Shown: one piece after another, positions 7,339 to 14,185 of the stretch | Numbering within the stretch: the stretch's first letter is position 1 | Layout of the letters: every line of letters begins with the position of its first letter | Origin: Erythrobacter sp. | GTDB taxonomy: Bacteria > Pseudomonadota > Alphaproteobacteria > Sphingomonadales > Sphingomonadaceae | NCBI GenBank assembly: GCA_013214365.1 | Contig: JABSPI010000225.1 | Span: 1-14,457, forward strand | Length of the DNA stretch: 14,457 nt | Direction: 5' to 3' | Notes under the pieces: model-generated | Databases searched by the model: none | What the model was told of the DNA's origin: nothing | What the model saw: the letters and a program-made list of their open reading frames with translations, nothing else | Position numbers and translations under genes: made by a program

Positions 7339-7832
7339 TGACTGCTTTTAACTCAGGTCTGAATGCCAGCGCCCATTCGGGCATGAACCCCAATATGCAC
7401 CGCTTTGGCGATGTCACCGTGCGGCTCTCGGTGGAGCTGGGACGGACCGAATTGCCGCTCAAAGAGGTTCTTTCTTTGGGCGAAGGCAGTGTGGTGGCGC
7501 TCAACCGGATGACCGATGAATTGCTTGATGTGACCGCCAATGGCCATGTTGTGGCGCGCGGCGAAGTGGTGGCGCAGGATGGCAAATTTGCGCTGCGGAT
7601 TGTCTCTATGGTTGATGATGGGCCAAGCGCACCCAATCCGGTCACCGCTGGCGATATTCATGGCGCGCCTGCAATGCCACCGGGCGCACCGGTGCAAACG
7701 GGCGGAACCGATCGCGCCGCCGATATAGCAGCGCCGACCGCGCCTGTGCGCGGGCCGACTGCACCCGAAGTTGCCCCACCCACCGCGCCGTCCAACTTGC
7801 CGCCCACCTCGCCTGCGGCCGATGCGTCATGA
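7338..7832 (+). CDS. fliN: Flagellar motor switch protein FliN with C-terminal extension
   Basis: FliN is the bottom layer of the C-ring and the docking site for FliH. The SpoA domain is at about residues 25-92: VTVRLSVELGRTELPLKEVL, then LNRMTDELLDVTANG and VARGEVVAQDGKFALRIV, all typical FliN. Unlike most FliN proteins, which end at this point, this one continues for ~70 residues rich in Pro, Ala and Thr (PTAPVRGPTAPEVAPPTAP) with no predicted fold. I chose ATG 7338 (164 residues) because GGAG at 7328-7331 lies 6 bases upstream; GTG 7335 just before it is possible. The first base overlaps the fliM stop. The stop overlaps the fliO start as ATGA. Confidence 0.92.
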   Translation: MTAFNSGLNASAHSGMNPNMHRFGDVTVRLSVELGRTELPLKEVLSLGEGSVVALNRMTDELLDVTANGHVVARGEVVAQDGKFALRIVSMVDDGPSAPNPVTAGDIHGAPAMPPGAPVQTGGTDRAADIAAPTAPVRGPTAPEVAPPTAPSNLPPTSPAADAS

Positions 7833-8179
7833 TGGTCGATTATTTCCTCCGGCTGGCGCTGTTATTGCCGCTGCTGGGGCTGTTGATCTGGGGGAGCCTT
7901 AAACTCACCCGGATGTTGCAGACCCGGCTGGTCGGAGCGCAGCACAGCGCCCGTTCGCTCGAACTGGTCGAAACCAGCCTGCTTGCGCCGGGGCTCAAAC
8001 TGGCAGTGGTGCGGTTCCACGATCGCGAGATTTTGCTGGGCTGTTCGCGCCAGGGCGTGGTGCGGCTGAGCGAGGCCGAGGCCCGGCCCGATGGCCAATC
8101 ACACGAACCGTCCAATACACAGCACATGCAACCACCAGATGCGCGTCCTTACGCCAAAGCGGACGGGGATGTGCAATGA
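7829..8179 (+). CDS. fliO: Flagellar biosynthesis protein FliO
   Basis: FliO is a small membrane protein that helps FliP assemble into the export gate. The 116 residues carry one N-terminal membrane helix (about 5-25, FLRLALLLPLLGLLIWG). The cytoplasmic segment follows the FliO pattern: LELVETSLLAPGLKLAVVRF, then REILLGCSRQGVVRLSE, corresponding to the usual 'rsLgpg.~l~vV.v~~~~lLlGvt~~~v~ll' consensus. The last ~30 residues are polar and probably disordered. The start is ATG 7829 overlapping the fliN stop, immediately followed by a second ATG at 7832. No Shine-Dalgarno is obvious, so coupling is likely. Position between fliN and fliP supports the assignment of this poorly conserved protein. 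Confidence 0.88.
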   Translation: MMVDYFLRLALLLPLLGLLIWGSLKLTRMLQTRLVGAQHSARSLELVETSLLAPGLKLAVVRFHDREILLGCSRQGVVRLSEAEARPDGQSHEPSNTQHMQPPDARPYAKADGDVQ

Positions 8180-9066
8180 TCCGCGGGCCGTTTCCACTCA
8201 GGCTCCTGTCGGGCCCTGTTCTGAAACCCGTATTCGGAACCAGGCAGCGCCCCCGGCTCGCCATGATGGCGGGCATCTTGGCCGGTGCAATGGCGAGCAT
8301 GATGGTCGGGGTGGACCCAGCCGCTGCGGCCAGTGCCGGCACCTTTGTTGCTGATCCGGATTTGGCGCTGGGTGAACCGGCCGGAATTGGCGGCGCGATA
8401 GAGCGCGCGCTGGGCGCAGATGGCGCCGGGGAGGACACCCCGTTGAGCTTCTCGATCCAGCTTTTGCTGGTGATGAGCCTGCTCACCATGCTGCCGGCAA
8501 TCGTTTTGATGATGTCGAGCTTTCTACGGATTTTGATCGTGCTCACGATCCTGCGTCAGGCACTCGGCCTGCAAGGCTCGCCCCCGACCCAGGTGCTGGT
8601 CGGCCTGGCGTTGTTTTTGTCACTGTTCGTGATGGCGCCCACGCTCGATGTGGTCAACACGGTGGCAATCGCCCCCTATTCGGCCGGAACGCTCGGCGCA
8701 GACGCCGCGATTGCGAGCGCGGGCGATGCCTTTCACAGCTTCATGCTGAGCCAGACGCGCGAGGCCAATCTGGTCATGTTTGCCGATATTGCCGGGACCG
8801 GCCAGTTTGAAGAGGGTGCTGATATTCCCTTCTCGATCCTGTTGCCTGCCTTCGTCACCAGCGAGCTGGAAACCGCGTTTCAGATCGGTTTCATGCTATT
8901 TTTGCCGTTCCTCGTGATCGATCTGGTGGTGGCCAGCGTGTTGATGAGTTTGGGGATGATGATGCTCTCGCCCACGATCATTTCGTTGCCGTTCAAATTG
9001 TTGCTGTTTGTGCTGGTCGATGGCTGGGCGCTGCTGATGGGCAGCCTGGCGATGAGCTTTGGATAG
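8176..9066 (+). CDS. fliP: Flagellar type III export gate protein FliP
   Basis: FliP forms the pentameric core of the FliPQR export gate in the inner membrane. The 296 residues include a cleavable signal region, with a hydrophobic stretch at about 30-47 and an Ala-rich cleavage area near 49-54. Four membrane segments follow at about 93-115, 137-157, 236-260 and 272-292. Strong family blocks are SSFLRILIVLTILRQALG, QVLVGLALFLSLFVMAP, IPFSILLPAFVTSELETAF and VIDLVVASVLMSLGMMMLSP. It is longer than typical FliP (~245) because ~29 residues, several of them basic, precede the hydrophobic signal core. ATG pairs at codons 30-31 could start a shorter form but would lose the basic n-region. ATG 8176 overlaps the fliO stop. 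Confidence 0.97.
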   Translation: MIRGPFPLRLLSGPVLKPVFGTRQRPRLAMMAGILAGAMASMMVGVDPAAAASAGTFVADPDLALGEPAGIGGAIERALGADGAGEDTPLSFSIQLLLVMSLLTMLPAIVLMMSSFLRILIVLTILRQALGLQGSPPTQVLVGLALFLSLFVMAPTLDVVNTVAIAPYSAGTLGADAAIASAGDAFHSFMLSQTREANLVMFADIAGTGQFEEGADIPFSILLPAFVTSELETAFQIGFMLFLPFLVIDLVVASVLMSLGMMMLSPTIISLPFKLLLFVLVDGWALLMGSLAMSFG

Positions 9067-9075
9067 GAGCGGGCG

Positions 9076-9348
9076 ATGAACGATGATGCGCAATTGCTCG
9101 CTTTGGCCGATCAGACCCTTTGGGTGACCGCTTTGATTGTCGGGCCGGTTTTGTTGAGCGCTTTGGCGGTCGGACTGCTGGTTGGGATCATTCAGGCGGC
9201 GACATCGGTCAATGAACAAACGCTCACTTTCGTGCCCAAACTGGGCGTGATTGCGCTGGTGTTTGTCATGTTGGGCGGAACGATGATGGCTTTGCTGGGT
9301 GATTTCCTGCGCGAAATCTTTGCCCAGATCGCCGTGATTGCGGTGTGA
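9076..9348 (+). CDS. fliQ: Flagellar type III export gate protein FliQ
   Basis: FliQ is a two-helix inner-membrane subunit that wraps around the FliP5R1 export gate. The 90 residues are the standard length and show two hydrophobic segments at about 15-40 and 52-75. The family block LLVGIIQAATSVNEQTLTFVPK joins them. The start ATG 9076 has AGGAG at 9065-9069, six bases upstream, nine bases after the fliP stop. The only oddity is that this gene and fliR have their own ribosome sites, whereas most genes before them overlap. Confidence 0.97.
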   Translation: MNDDAQLLALADQTLWVTALIVGPVLLSALAVGLLVGIIQAATSVNEQTLTFVPKLGVIALVFVMLGGTMMALLGDFLREIFAQIAVIAV

Positions 9349-9361
9349 TCGGGGGCGCGCG

Positions 9362-10201
9362 ATGCAATGGGTCGATGCGGGCTTTGGCGAATTGGTCGAA
9401 CAATTGTGGGTGATTTTGTTCCTCTCGATCCGGTGCGGGGCGGCCTTGATCGCAGCACCGGTGATCGGCGGGATGGTGATCCCGGGGCAAATTCGCGCTT
9501 TGCTGGCGATTGCCTTGGGGGTGTTCCTGACCCAATGGGTGGCTTTGCCCGCCCCGCCTGAAATGCTCAGCTTTGCAGCGATCCTGGCGATTGTGCAGGA
9601 AGTGGTGATCGGGGCTGCGATGGGATTTGTGTTGCAGATCGCCTTTGCGGTGCCCTTGATCGCTGCGGAACAGATTGCGGGCACGATGGGGCTTGCAATC
9701 GCGACCTCGATCGACCCAACCAGCGGCGCGCAAGCCGGCGCTTTGGGGACGTTTTTCGGGTTGATTTTGACCCTCCTGTTTTATGCCATTGGCGGCCATT
9801 TGCTGTGGTTTGAATTGCTGCTTGAAAGCTACCGGGTGATGCCGGCGGGCGGGTTTATATTCGCCCAGGCGAGCGCGTATGAATTGGTGATGTTTGGCGG
9901 CTATGCCTTCGCCACTGCGGCTGCGATCGGCTTGCCGGTGGTGCTGGTATTGCTGTGTGTGCAAGTGGTCACCGGCACGATCTCGCGCTCGGCTCCTGCG
10001 CTCAACCTGTTTGCGCTGGGCCTGCCGGCCGGGGTGTTGGCCGGGATGGCGGCATTGATCATAGTAATGCCGATTGTGGTGGAGCAATTTGCGCTCCTGC
10101 TCCAGACGACATTTGATCAAGCCGCCGGCCTGCTTGCGCCCGATGCTCCCAATGCTCCCAATGCTTCCAATTCTTCCTCTGCCGTGATCGCAAGCAGGTG
10201 A
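9362..10201 (+). CDS. fliR: Flagellar type III export gate protein FliR
   Basis: FliR is the single-copy gate subunit that completes the FliP ring and contacts FlhB. From ATG 9362 (279 residues; G-rich GGGGG at 9351-9355 upstream) it begins MQWVDAGFGELVEQLWV. It has about six hydrophobic segments and family blocks such as RCGAALIAAPVIGG, the EVVIGAAMGF helix, EQIAGTMGLAIATSIDP and ALNLFALGLPAGVLAGM. It ends in a polar low-complexity tail (residues 261-279) built from a short tandem repeat, not seen in textbook FliR. TTG 9338 could start earlier but would overlap fliQ without a better ribosome site. fliQ ends 13 bases upstream and flhB begins 4 bases downstream. Confidence 0.95.
   Translation: MQWVDAGFGELVEQLWVILFLSIRCGAALIAAPVIGGMVIPGQIRALLAIALGVFLTQWVALPAPPEMLSFAAILAIVQEVVIGAAMGFVLQIAFAVPLIAAEQIAGTMGLAIATSIDPTSGAQAGALGTFFGLILTLLFYAIGGHLLWFELLLESYRVMPAGGFIFAQASAYELVMFGGYAFATAAAIGLPVVLVLLCVQVVTGTISRSAPALNLFALGLPAGVLAGMAALIIVMPIVVEQFALLLQTTFDQAAGLLAPDAPNAPNASNSSSAVIASR
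10142..10177 (+). repeat. Four degenerate 9-bp in-frame tandem units at the 3' end of fliR
   Basis: Units GATGCTCCC, AATGCTCCC, AATGCTTCC and AATTCTTCC follow one another at 10142-10177. They are in frame and encode DAP, NAP, NAS, NSS in the cytoplasmic tail of FliR (residues 261-272). The graded base changes look like an old slippage array that is decaying. Confidence 0.8.
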
Positions 10202-10205
10202 AGCG

Positions 10206-11354
10206 ATGAGCGAGGAGACCAGCGGCGAGAAAAGGTTTGATCCCACCCCCAAGCGCAAAAGCGATGCCGCCAAACGCGGCGATGTCCTGCGCTCCAAGGA
10301 GGTGGCGACCGCTGCGGTGATGGCGACCGGGGCGCTGATGTTGATGTCGATCGGGCCGTGGCTGTTCGAGGCGATTCAATCGGTGGCGCGCGCCGGGTTC
10401 GGTTTCGAGCGCGGCCATTTGCGAGATTTCACTCCGGGCACGATTTTCGCCAACGCCGCAGCGGCGGTGTTGCCGCCGATCTTTACGCTTGGTTGTGCGG
10501 TGATTGTGGTGACTGTGGGCTCGCAAATGCTGCTGGGCGAAGGGCGGTTTGTGCCGCAAAATCTCAAACCCAAACCCTCCAAACTCAATCCGCTCAAAGG
10601 GCTCAAACGGATTTTCGGCCTTCAGGGCCTGATTGAATTGGGTAAATCGATTTTGAAACTGGCTCTGTTGGGGGTGATCGCGGCCTATTGGGTGTCGCAC
10701 AACCTGCCGCGCCTGCTGGGTCTGGGGCGCGGCGAATTGGGCGCGCAGCTGGCTTTTGCTTGGGGGGCGTTGACCACTTTGGTGGGGATGTTGGTGCTGG
10801 GCCTGTTTGTGATCGCCTTGGTCGATTATCCGCTGCAAATGTTCCAGCGCAACAAACGGCTGAAGATGAGCTTTCAGGATTTGAAGGACGAAAACAAGCA
10901 ATCCGAAGGCTCGCCAGAGATGAAAATGGCGCGCCGCCAAAGGCAGCGTGACCTGTCGCGCGGCGGGGTCGCCAAAGCGATGGGCGAGGCGCAATTCGTG
11001 GTCGTCAACCCGATGCATTTCGCGGTTGCGCTGACCTATGATCCCGAGATAGCGGCGGCGCCCATTGTGCTGGCCAAAGGGCGCGGGGAAACCGCGCTGG
11101 CCATGCGCGAAATCTCGGGCGAACTGGACTTGCCCGTGCTGCATTATCCGCAATTGGCGCGCGCGCTCTATTTCACCACCCGCGCCAACCAGATGGTGCG
11201 CGAGGAGCTCTATGTCGCGCTTGCCAGCCTGGTTGCCTTTGTGCTGTCGTTAAAGCGCGGCGAGCGGCCCCAAAAACCGCATATCGAGGTGCCGGGCGCG
11301 CTGCGTTTCGATGCTGATGGCCGGCCCGAAAAAGGCGCGAAAAAAACGCCTTAA
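10206..11354 (+). CDS. flhB: Flagellar export switch protein FlhB (variant NPMH cleavage motif)
   Basis: FlhB is the membrane export-gate protein whose cytoplasmic domain normally self-cleaves between Asn and Pro of an NPTH motif and, with FliK, switches substrate class. The 382 residues match E. coli length (382). They begin with the typical FDPTPKRKSDAAKRGDVLRSKE and have four membrane segments at about 33-55, 88-112, 144-163 and 186-208. Next come the linker QMFQRNKRLKMSFQDLKDE and the FlhB_C domain, with IVLAKGRGETALAMREI and LARALYFTT. The cleavage motif reads N268-P269-M270-H271, so Thr is replaced by Met (codon ATG 11013-11015). A Lys/Pro-rich C-terminal tail follows. The start ATG 10206 has AGGTGA at 10196-10201. 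Placement after fliR is common. Confidence 0.96.
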   Translation: MSEETSGEKRFDPTPKRKSDAAKRGDVLRSKEVATAAVMATGALMLMSIGPWLFEAIQSVARAGFGFERGHLRDFTPGTIFANAAAAVLPPIFTLGCAVIVVTVGSQMLLGEGRFVPQNLKPKPSKLNPLKGLKRIFGLQGLIELGKSILKLALLGVIAAYWVSHNLPRLLGLGRGELGAQLAFAWGALTTLVGMLVLGLFVIALVDYPLQMFQRNKRLKMSFQDLKDENKQSEGSPEMKMARRQRQRDLSRGGVAKAMGEAQFVVVNPMHFAVALTYDPEIAAAPIVLAKGRGETALAMREISGELDLPVLHYPQLARALYFTTRANQMVREELYVALASLVAFVLSLKRGERPQKPHIEVPGALRFDADGRPEKGAKKTP

Positions 11355-11364
11355 CTTGCCGCGC

Positions 11365-11376
11365 GAACGGCCGTTC
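11365..11376. promoter_or_regulatory. Perfect 12-bp palindrome in the fliD leader
   Basis: GAACGGCCGTTC is a perfect zero-loop palindrome in the 30-base gap between flhB and fliD, ending 8 bases before the fliD ATG. It covers the place where a Shine-Dalgarno would normally lie. It could be a protein-binding site or a translational control element. I recognise no known flagellar operator or sigma-28/sigma-54 promoter here, so function is unproven. Confidence 0.3.
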
Positions 11377-11384
11377 TTTGAACC

Positions 11385-12818
11385 ATGGAAAATCCTGGTT
11401 CTTCGATTATCTCAGCCCTTGGCGGCGGCAGCGGGGTGGATTTCATCCAATTGGCCGACGATCTGTCCGAGGCCACCTTTGCCTTCCGCCGCACCAGCCT
11501 TGAAAGCCGCAACGAGACGCTCGAGGCGCGGATCTCGTCGACCGCTTTGCTGCGCAGTTCGATCAACGCGCTGGCCAGCTCGCTGGGCGATCGGATCCGG
11601 CTGGGTGATCTGGCCCCGCGGGCGAATATCGACAATCCCGCCGTGGTGCAGGTGTCAACCACGCCCGGGGTCGCGGCCAGCGGATCCTATTCGCTCGAAG
11701 TCAACCAATTGGCCGAGCGTCAGACGCTGGTCCTGCCCAGCTATGGCGCGGCCAGCGATTTGGTCGGCGAGGGCAGCATGACGATCCGGTTTGGCGAAGT
11801 GGATGGCGTCGCCTTCAGCCCCGATACCGACCAAAGCCCGCTCACCATCGCGCTCGATGCAAGCGACACGCTGAGCACGCTTGCAAGCAAGATCAACACC
11901 CAAAGCGGCGGGGCGCTCGACGCCTATGTTTCGCAAGGCACCAATGGTGCGCAATTGGTGATCAAGAGCGAGACGGGGGCGAAAAATGGCTTTGTTGTGG
12001 AACCCACCAGCGCCGCCGCCAGCCCTGCTGCCGTGCCCGGCGATCTCACCTATCTTGGTTGGCAACCGGCCAGTGATAGCGGTCAATTGCGTCAGAGCGC
12101 GGCCGATGCGATCTACCGGCTCGACACGGTCGAACAGCGCAGCGCGAGCAACACCATCACCTCTCTGCCTGAAGGTATTTCGTTTGAGTTGACCGCCACC
12201 AATAGCGGCACGCCGACCACGATCGCCTTTGCCAATGACACCGCAGCGATCACCGGTGTGATGACCGATTTTGTCGCCGCGCTCAACGATCTGGCGGATT
12301 TGGTTGCGCAAGAGGCAGGGGCGTTTGGCGGCACGTTGGGCAATGATCCGGCGGCGCGCGAATTGAAGCGCGATCTGGCGCAATTGGCGGGGGAAACAGT
12401 AATGCCCAGCGCCGCCCCCGGCGAGCCGTCGACGCTTGCCGATCTGGGGCTTTCGATCACCCGCGAGGGCAAGTTCACGCTCGACACGCAGCGGCTTGAA
12501 GCTGCATTGACTGATACGCCTTCGGCCACTGCGGCGATGTTCACTGCCGGCCCGTTCGGGGTGTTTGCGACCATCGATAATCTCGCCCGAACCACCACGC
12601 TGAGCAGCGATCCGGGGTCCTTGGGCGGATCATTGAACCGTTATGAAGGACAGATTGAGCGCAATGATGCCCGGCTCGAAGATATTTCGGAGCAGCAGGA
12701 CGCATTGCGCGCGCGCCTGACCAGCCAATTCATCGCCGCCGAACGCCAGATCGCCTCCTCGCAATCGACGCTGAGCTTCTTGCAGCAGCAAGTGGCGGCC
12801 TGGTCGAGCACGGAATAA
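11385..12818 (+). CDS. fliD: Flagellar filament cap protein FliD
   Basis: FliD (hook-associated protein 2) forms the cap at the filament tip and folds incoming flagellin outside the cell. The 477 residues are the usual length. The N-terminal coil (about 15-75, VDFIQLADDLSEATFAFRRT) leads to the FliD_N pattern GSYSLEVNQLAERQTLVL near 100-120. Variable Ser/Thr/Ala-rich outer domains follow. The FliD_C region has LADLGLSITREGKFTLD and a long C-terminal coil: RNDARLEDISEQQDALRARL, then SQFIAAERQIASSQSTLSFL, ending near the stop. As expected for an exported type III substrate there is no classical signal peptide. ATG 11385 is the only sensible start, but no Shine-Dalgarno is visible. fliS follows 12 bases downstream. 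Confidence 0.93.
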   Translation: MENPGSSIISALGGGSGVDFIQLADDLSEATFAFRRTSLESRNETLEARISSTALLRSSINALASSLGDRIRLGDLAPRANIDNPAVVQVSTTPGVAASGSYSLEVNQLAERQTLVLPSYGAASDLVGEGSMTIRFGEVDGVAFSPDTDQSPLTIALDASDTLSTLASKINTQSGGALDAYVSQGTNGAQLVIKSETGAKNGFVVEPTSAAASPAAVPGDLTYLGWQPASDSGQLRQSAADAIYRLDTVEQRSASNTITSLPEGISFELTATNSGTPTTIAFANDTAAITGVMTDFVAALNDLADLVAQEAGAFGGTLGNDPAARELKRDLAQLAGETVMPSAAPGEPSTLADLGLSITREGKFTLDTQRLEAALTDTPSATAAMFTAGPFGVFATIDNLARTTTLSSDPGSLGGSLNRYEGQIERNDARLEDISEQQDALRARLTSQFIAAERQIASSQSTLSFLQQQVAAWSSTE

Positions 12819-12830
12819 GGGGAAGTAAAG

Positions 12831-13217
12831 ATGCTGATGCTCGCCCCCAAGCCGGACAAGACCTATCGCCAGATTGACCTTGATGCGCGGATCGAAGCCT
12901 CGCGCGGCGGCGACCTAACGGTAATCTGCCTTGAGGAGGCTCTGGCGGCGTTAAGCCAGACTGTTTTTATGCTCGATCGCGATCCGGCGCGGGTCCCGCA
13001 CGAGCCTTTGTCGCGCGCGCATGAAATTGCCATCTGGCTCGGGCGCAGCGTCGCCCCGGACAATCCCTTGCGCGGGGCCATGGTGCAATTTTACAGCGCG
13101 CTCGCCAATGCGATCGGGGCCAACCGCACCGCGCCATCGCGCACGCAATTGGTTCAAGTACACTCAGATTTTTCCGATTTGCTCGAGGCCTGCCAAGCCG
13201 CCTCAAAAGCAGCCTGA
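12831..13217 (+). CDS. fliS: FliS-like flagellin export chaperone
   Basis: FliS binds flagellin in the cytoplasm, blocks early polymerisation and delivers it to FlhA. This 128-residue protein has the FliS size, an all-helical composition without membrane segments, and matching elements: YRQIDLDARIEASRGGDL near the start, a CLEEALAALSQ helix, a middle helix with AHEIAIWLG, and PLRGAMVQFYSALANAIGAN where FliS has its Y/L-rich helix. Position immediately after fliD, the commonest place for fliS, is the strongest support. A strong AAGGGGAAG precedes ATG 12831; a second in-frame ATG (12837) is possible. Sequence similarity to enterobacterial FliS is weak by eye, so a lineage-specific FliS variant or another small flagellar chaperone remains possible. 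It is the last gene of the operon. Confidence 0.72.
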   Translation: MLMLAPKPDKTYRQIDLDARIEASRGGDLTVICLEEALAALSQTVFMLDRDPARVPHEPLSRAHEIAIWLGRSVAPDNPLRGAMVQFYSALANAIGANRTAPSRTQLVQVHSDFSDLLEACQAASKAA

Positions 13218-13230
13218 GCGTGCCTCAGGC
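13212..13230. terminator. Inverted repeat containing both convergent stop codons, possible bidirectional terminator
   Basis: GCCTGAG (13212-13218) and CTCAGGC (13224-13230) form a perfect 7-bp stem with a 5-base CGTGC loop. The left arm contains the fliS stop (TGA 13215-13217), and the right arm contains the complement of the hydrolase stop (13225-13227). On the - strand the stem is followed by TGCTTTTGA, a weak T-run. On the + strand no T-run follows. It is best supported as a modest terminator for the - strand operon. Confidence 0.45.
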
Positions 13231-14169
13231 GCGGGCCGCTTCGGCAATGATCCGGGCGGCGTCTTCGGGGTCTTCAAAGGGGTGGAAATGGGTCCGGTCG
13301 GGGCGGTGGACATCGACTCCTTGCAGCATGGTCGAGGCCAATGGTGGCCAGGTTGGCGAGCCGGTGAAATCATTAAACATGCCCTGCCGGGCGCGCACCA
13401 CCCAGACCGGCAGATCAACCGCTTTGGCGGTGTCGTGAATGGCCGCATTGGTGCGGCTGGTGCCGTAAATGCTGGCTTCCATTTCGGGCGCACAGGCGAG
13501 CACAAAATCGCCACCAATCCGCTTTTGAAGGCCATAGCGGCAATAATCTTCGAACACGCGCTTGGTGAACAGATTGTAGGGTGATCGCTCGGCAAAGCGT
13601 TCCATCATCGCCTCGGGCGAGGCGAAATCGCGCTTGCGCCGGATGGTAGGGTGGGGCTCGGCTTGTGCGTGTTCATCGATTTGGTAGAAATCGGGGGCAA
13701 GGATCACCGGATCAAACAGGACCAGCCGCGAAAACGCCTCGGCGCGCTCAAGCGCGGCTTGCAACAACACATGCGCGCCCATCGAATGCCCCATTCCGAT
13801 CGCGCGGCGCAGGCGCAATTGGTCGATAAAGCCGGTCACATCATCAACCAGAGTTTGCCAATGGGTGATCGGTTCGCCTTCGCTTTGACCATGGCCGCGC
13901 AGGTCAAGCGCGAGCACCCGGCGTTCGGGAAACAATTCGGCGATCGCGCTGTAACAGCGGCCATGGAACCCGGTCGCATGGGCAATCACCAAAGGCGCAT
14001 CGTGATTGCCCGGGGCGCCGCGCCATTCGTAATAGGTCATAGCAATCCCATTGACCCGCACGATCCGGGTGACCGGCCCCGCGCAAGAGGCACCGGGGGC
14101 GCCGGGGGTATCGGCTTTTGCTTGGCGGCGACCAGATAGCGGGGTGGGGCGGATGATCGGAGGTGTCAT
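13225..14169 (-). CDS. Alpha/beta-hydrolase family protein
   Basis: This is a soluble alpha/beta-hydrolase fold enzyme of unknown substrate. From ATG at 14169 it has 314 residues, the usual size. An AAGAGAG lies about 11 bases before that start. The oxyanion-hole region is HATGFHG near residues 64-70, followed by LALDLRGHGQSEG (88-98). The nucleophile elbow is GHSMG with S129. The general base is most likely H294 in the C-terminal THFHPFEDP. The acid is less clear: the usual spot after the late strand reads VWVVRARQGMFND, and D153 in LVLFDPVIL is another candidate. The ~32 N-terminal residues are Pro/Arg/Gly rich and lie outside the fold; the next Met (44) would cut a core strand. It lies 16 bases after nhaA, in an apparent operon. 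Nothing links it to motility. Confidence 0.85.
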   Translation of the reverse strand: MTPPIIRPTPLSGRRQAKADTPGAPGASCAGPVTRIVRVNGIAMTYYEWRGAPGNHDAPLVIAHATGFHGRCYSAIAELFPERRVLALDLRGHGQSEGEPITHWQTLVDDVTGFIDQLRLRRAIGMGHSMGAHVLLQAALERAEAFSRLVLFDPVILAPDFYQIDEHAQAEPHPTIRRKRDFASPEAMMERFAERSPYNLFTKRVFEDYCRYGLQKRIGGDFVLACAPEMEASIYGTSRTNAAIHDTAKAVDLPVWVVRARQGMFNDFTGSPTWPPLASTMLQGVDVHRPDRTHFHPFEDPEDAARIIAEAARA

Positions 14170-14185
14170 CGGGGCGATCGCTCTC

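Noticed and set aside
9266..11153. - strand frames of 343 and 364 codons opposite fliR and flhB
   Set aside because: Shadows of membrane protein genes, giving His/Gln/Arg-rich translations without recognisable domains.
11332..11352. Hairpin AAGGCG/CGCCTT at the end of flhB as a terminator separating flhB from fliD
   Set aside because: On the + strand no T-run follows and the stem is only 6 bp, largely inside coding sequence. The T-rich side would act only on a - strand transcript for which no gene exists.
11355..11384. Sigma-28 or sigma-54 promoter upstream of fliD
   Set aside because: I could not find an acceptable TAAA-N15-GCCGATAA or TGGCAC-N5-TTGC match in the gap or the end of flhB.
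13021..13584. 187-codon + strand frame running from inside fliS into the hydrolase region
   Set aside because: It overlaps both real genes out of frame and matches nothing I recognise; the hydrolase motifs on the - strand settle the coding strand.
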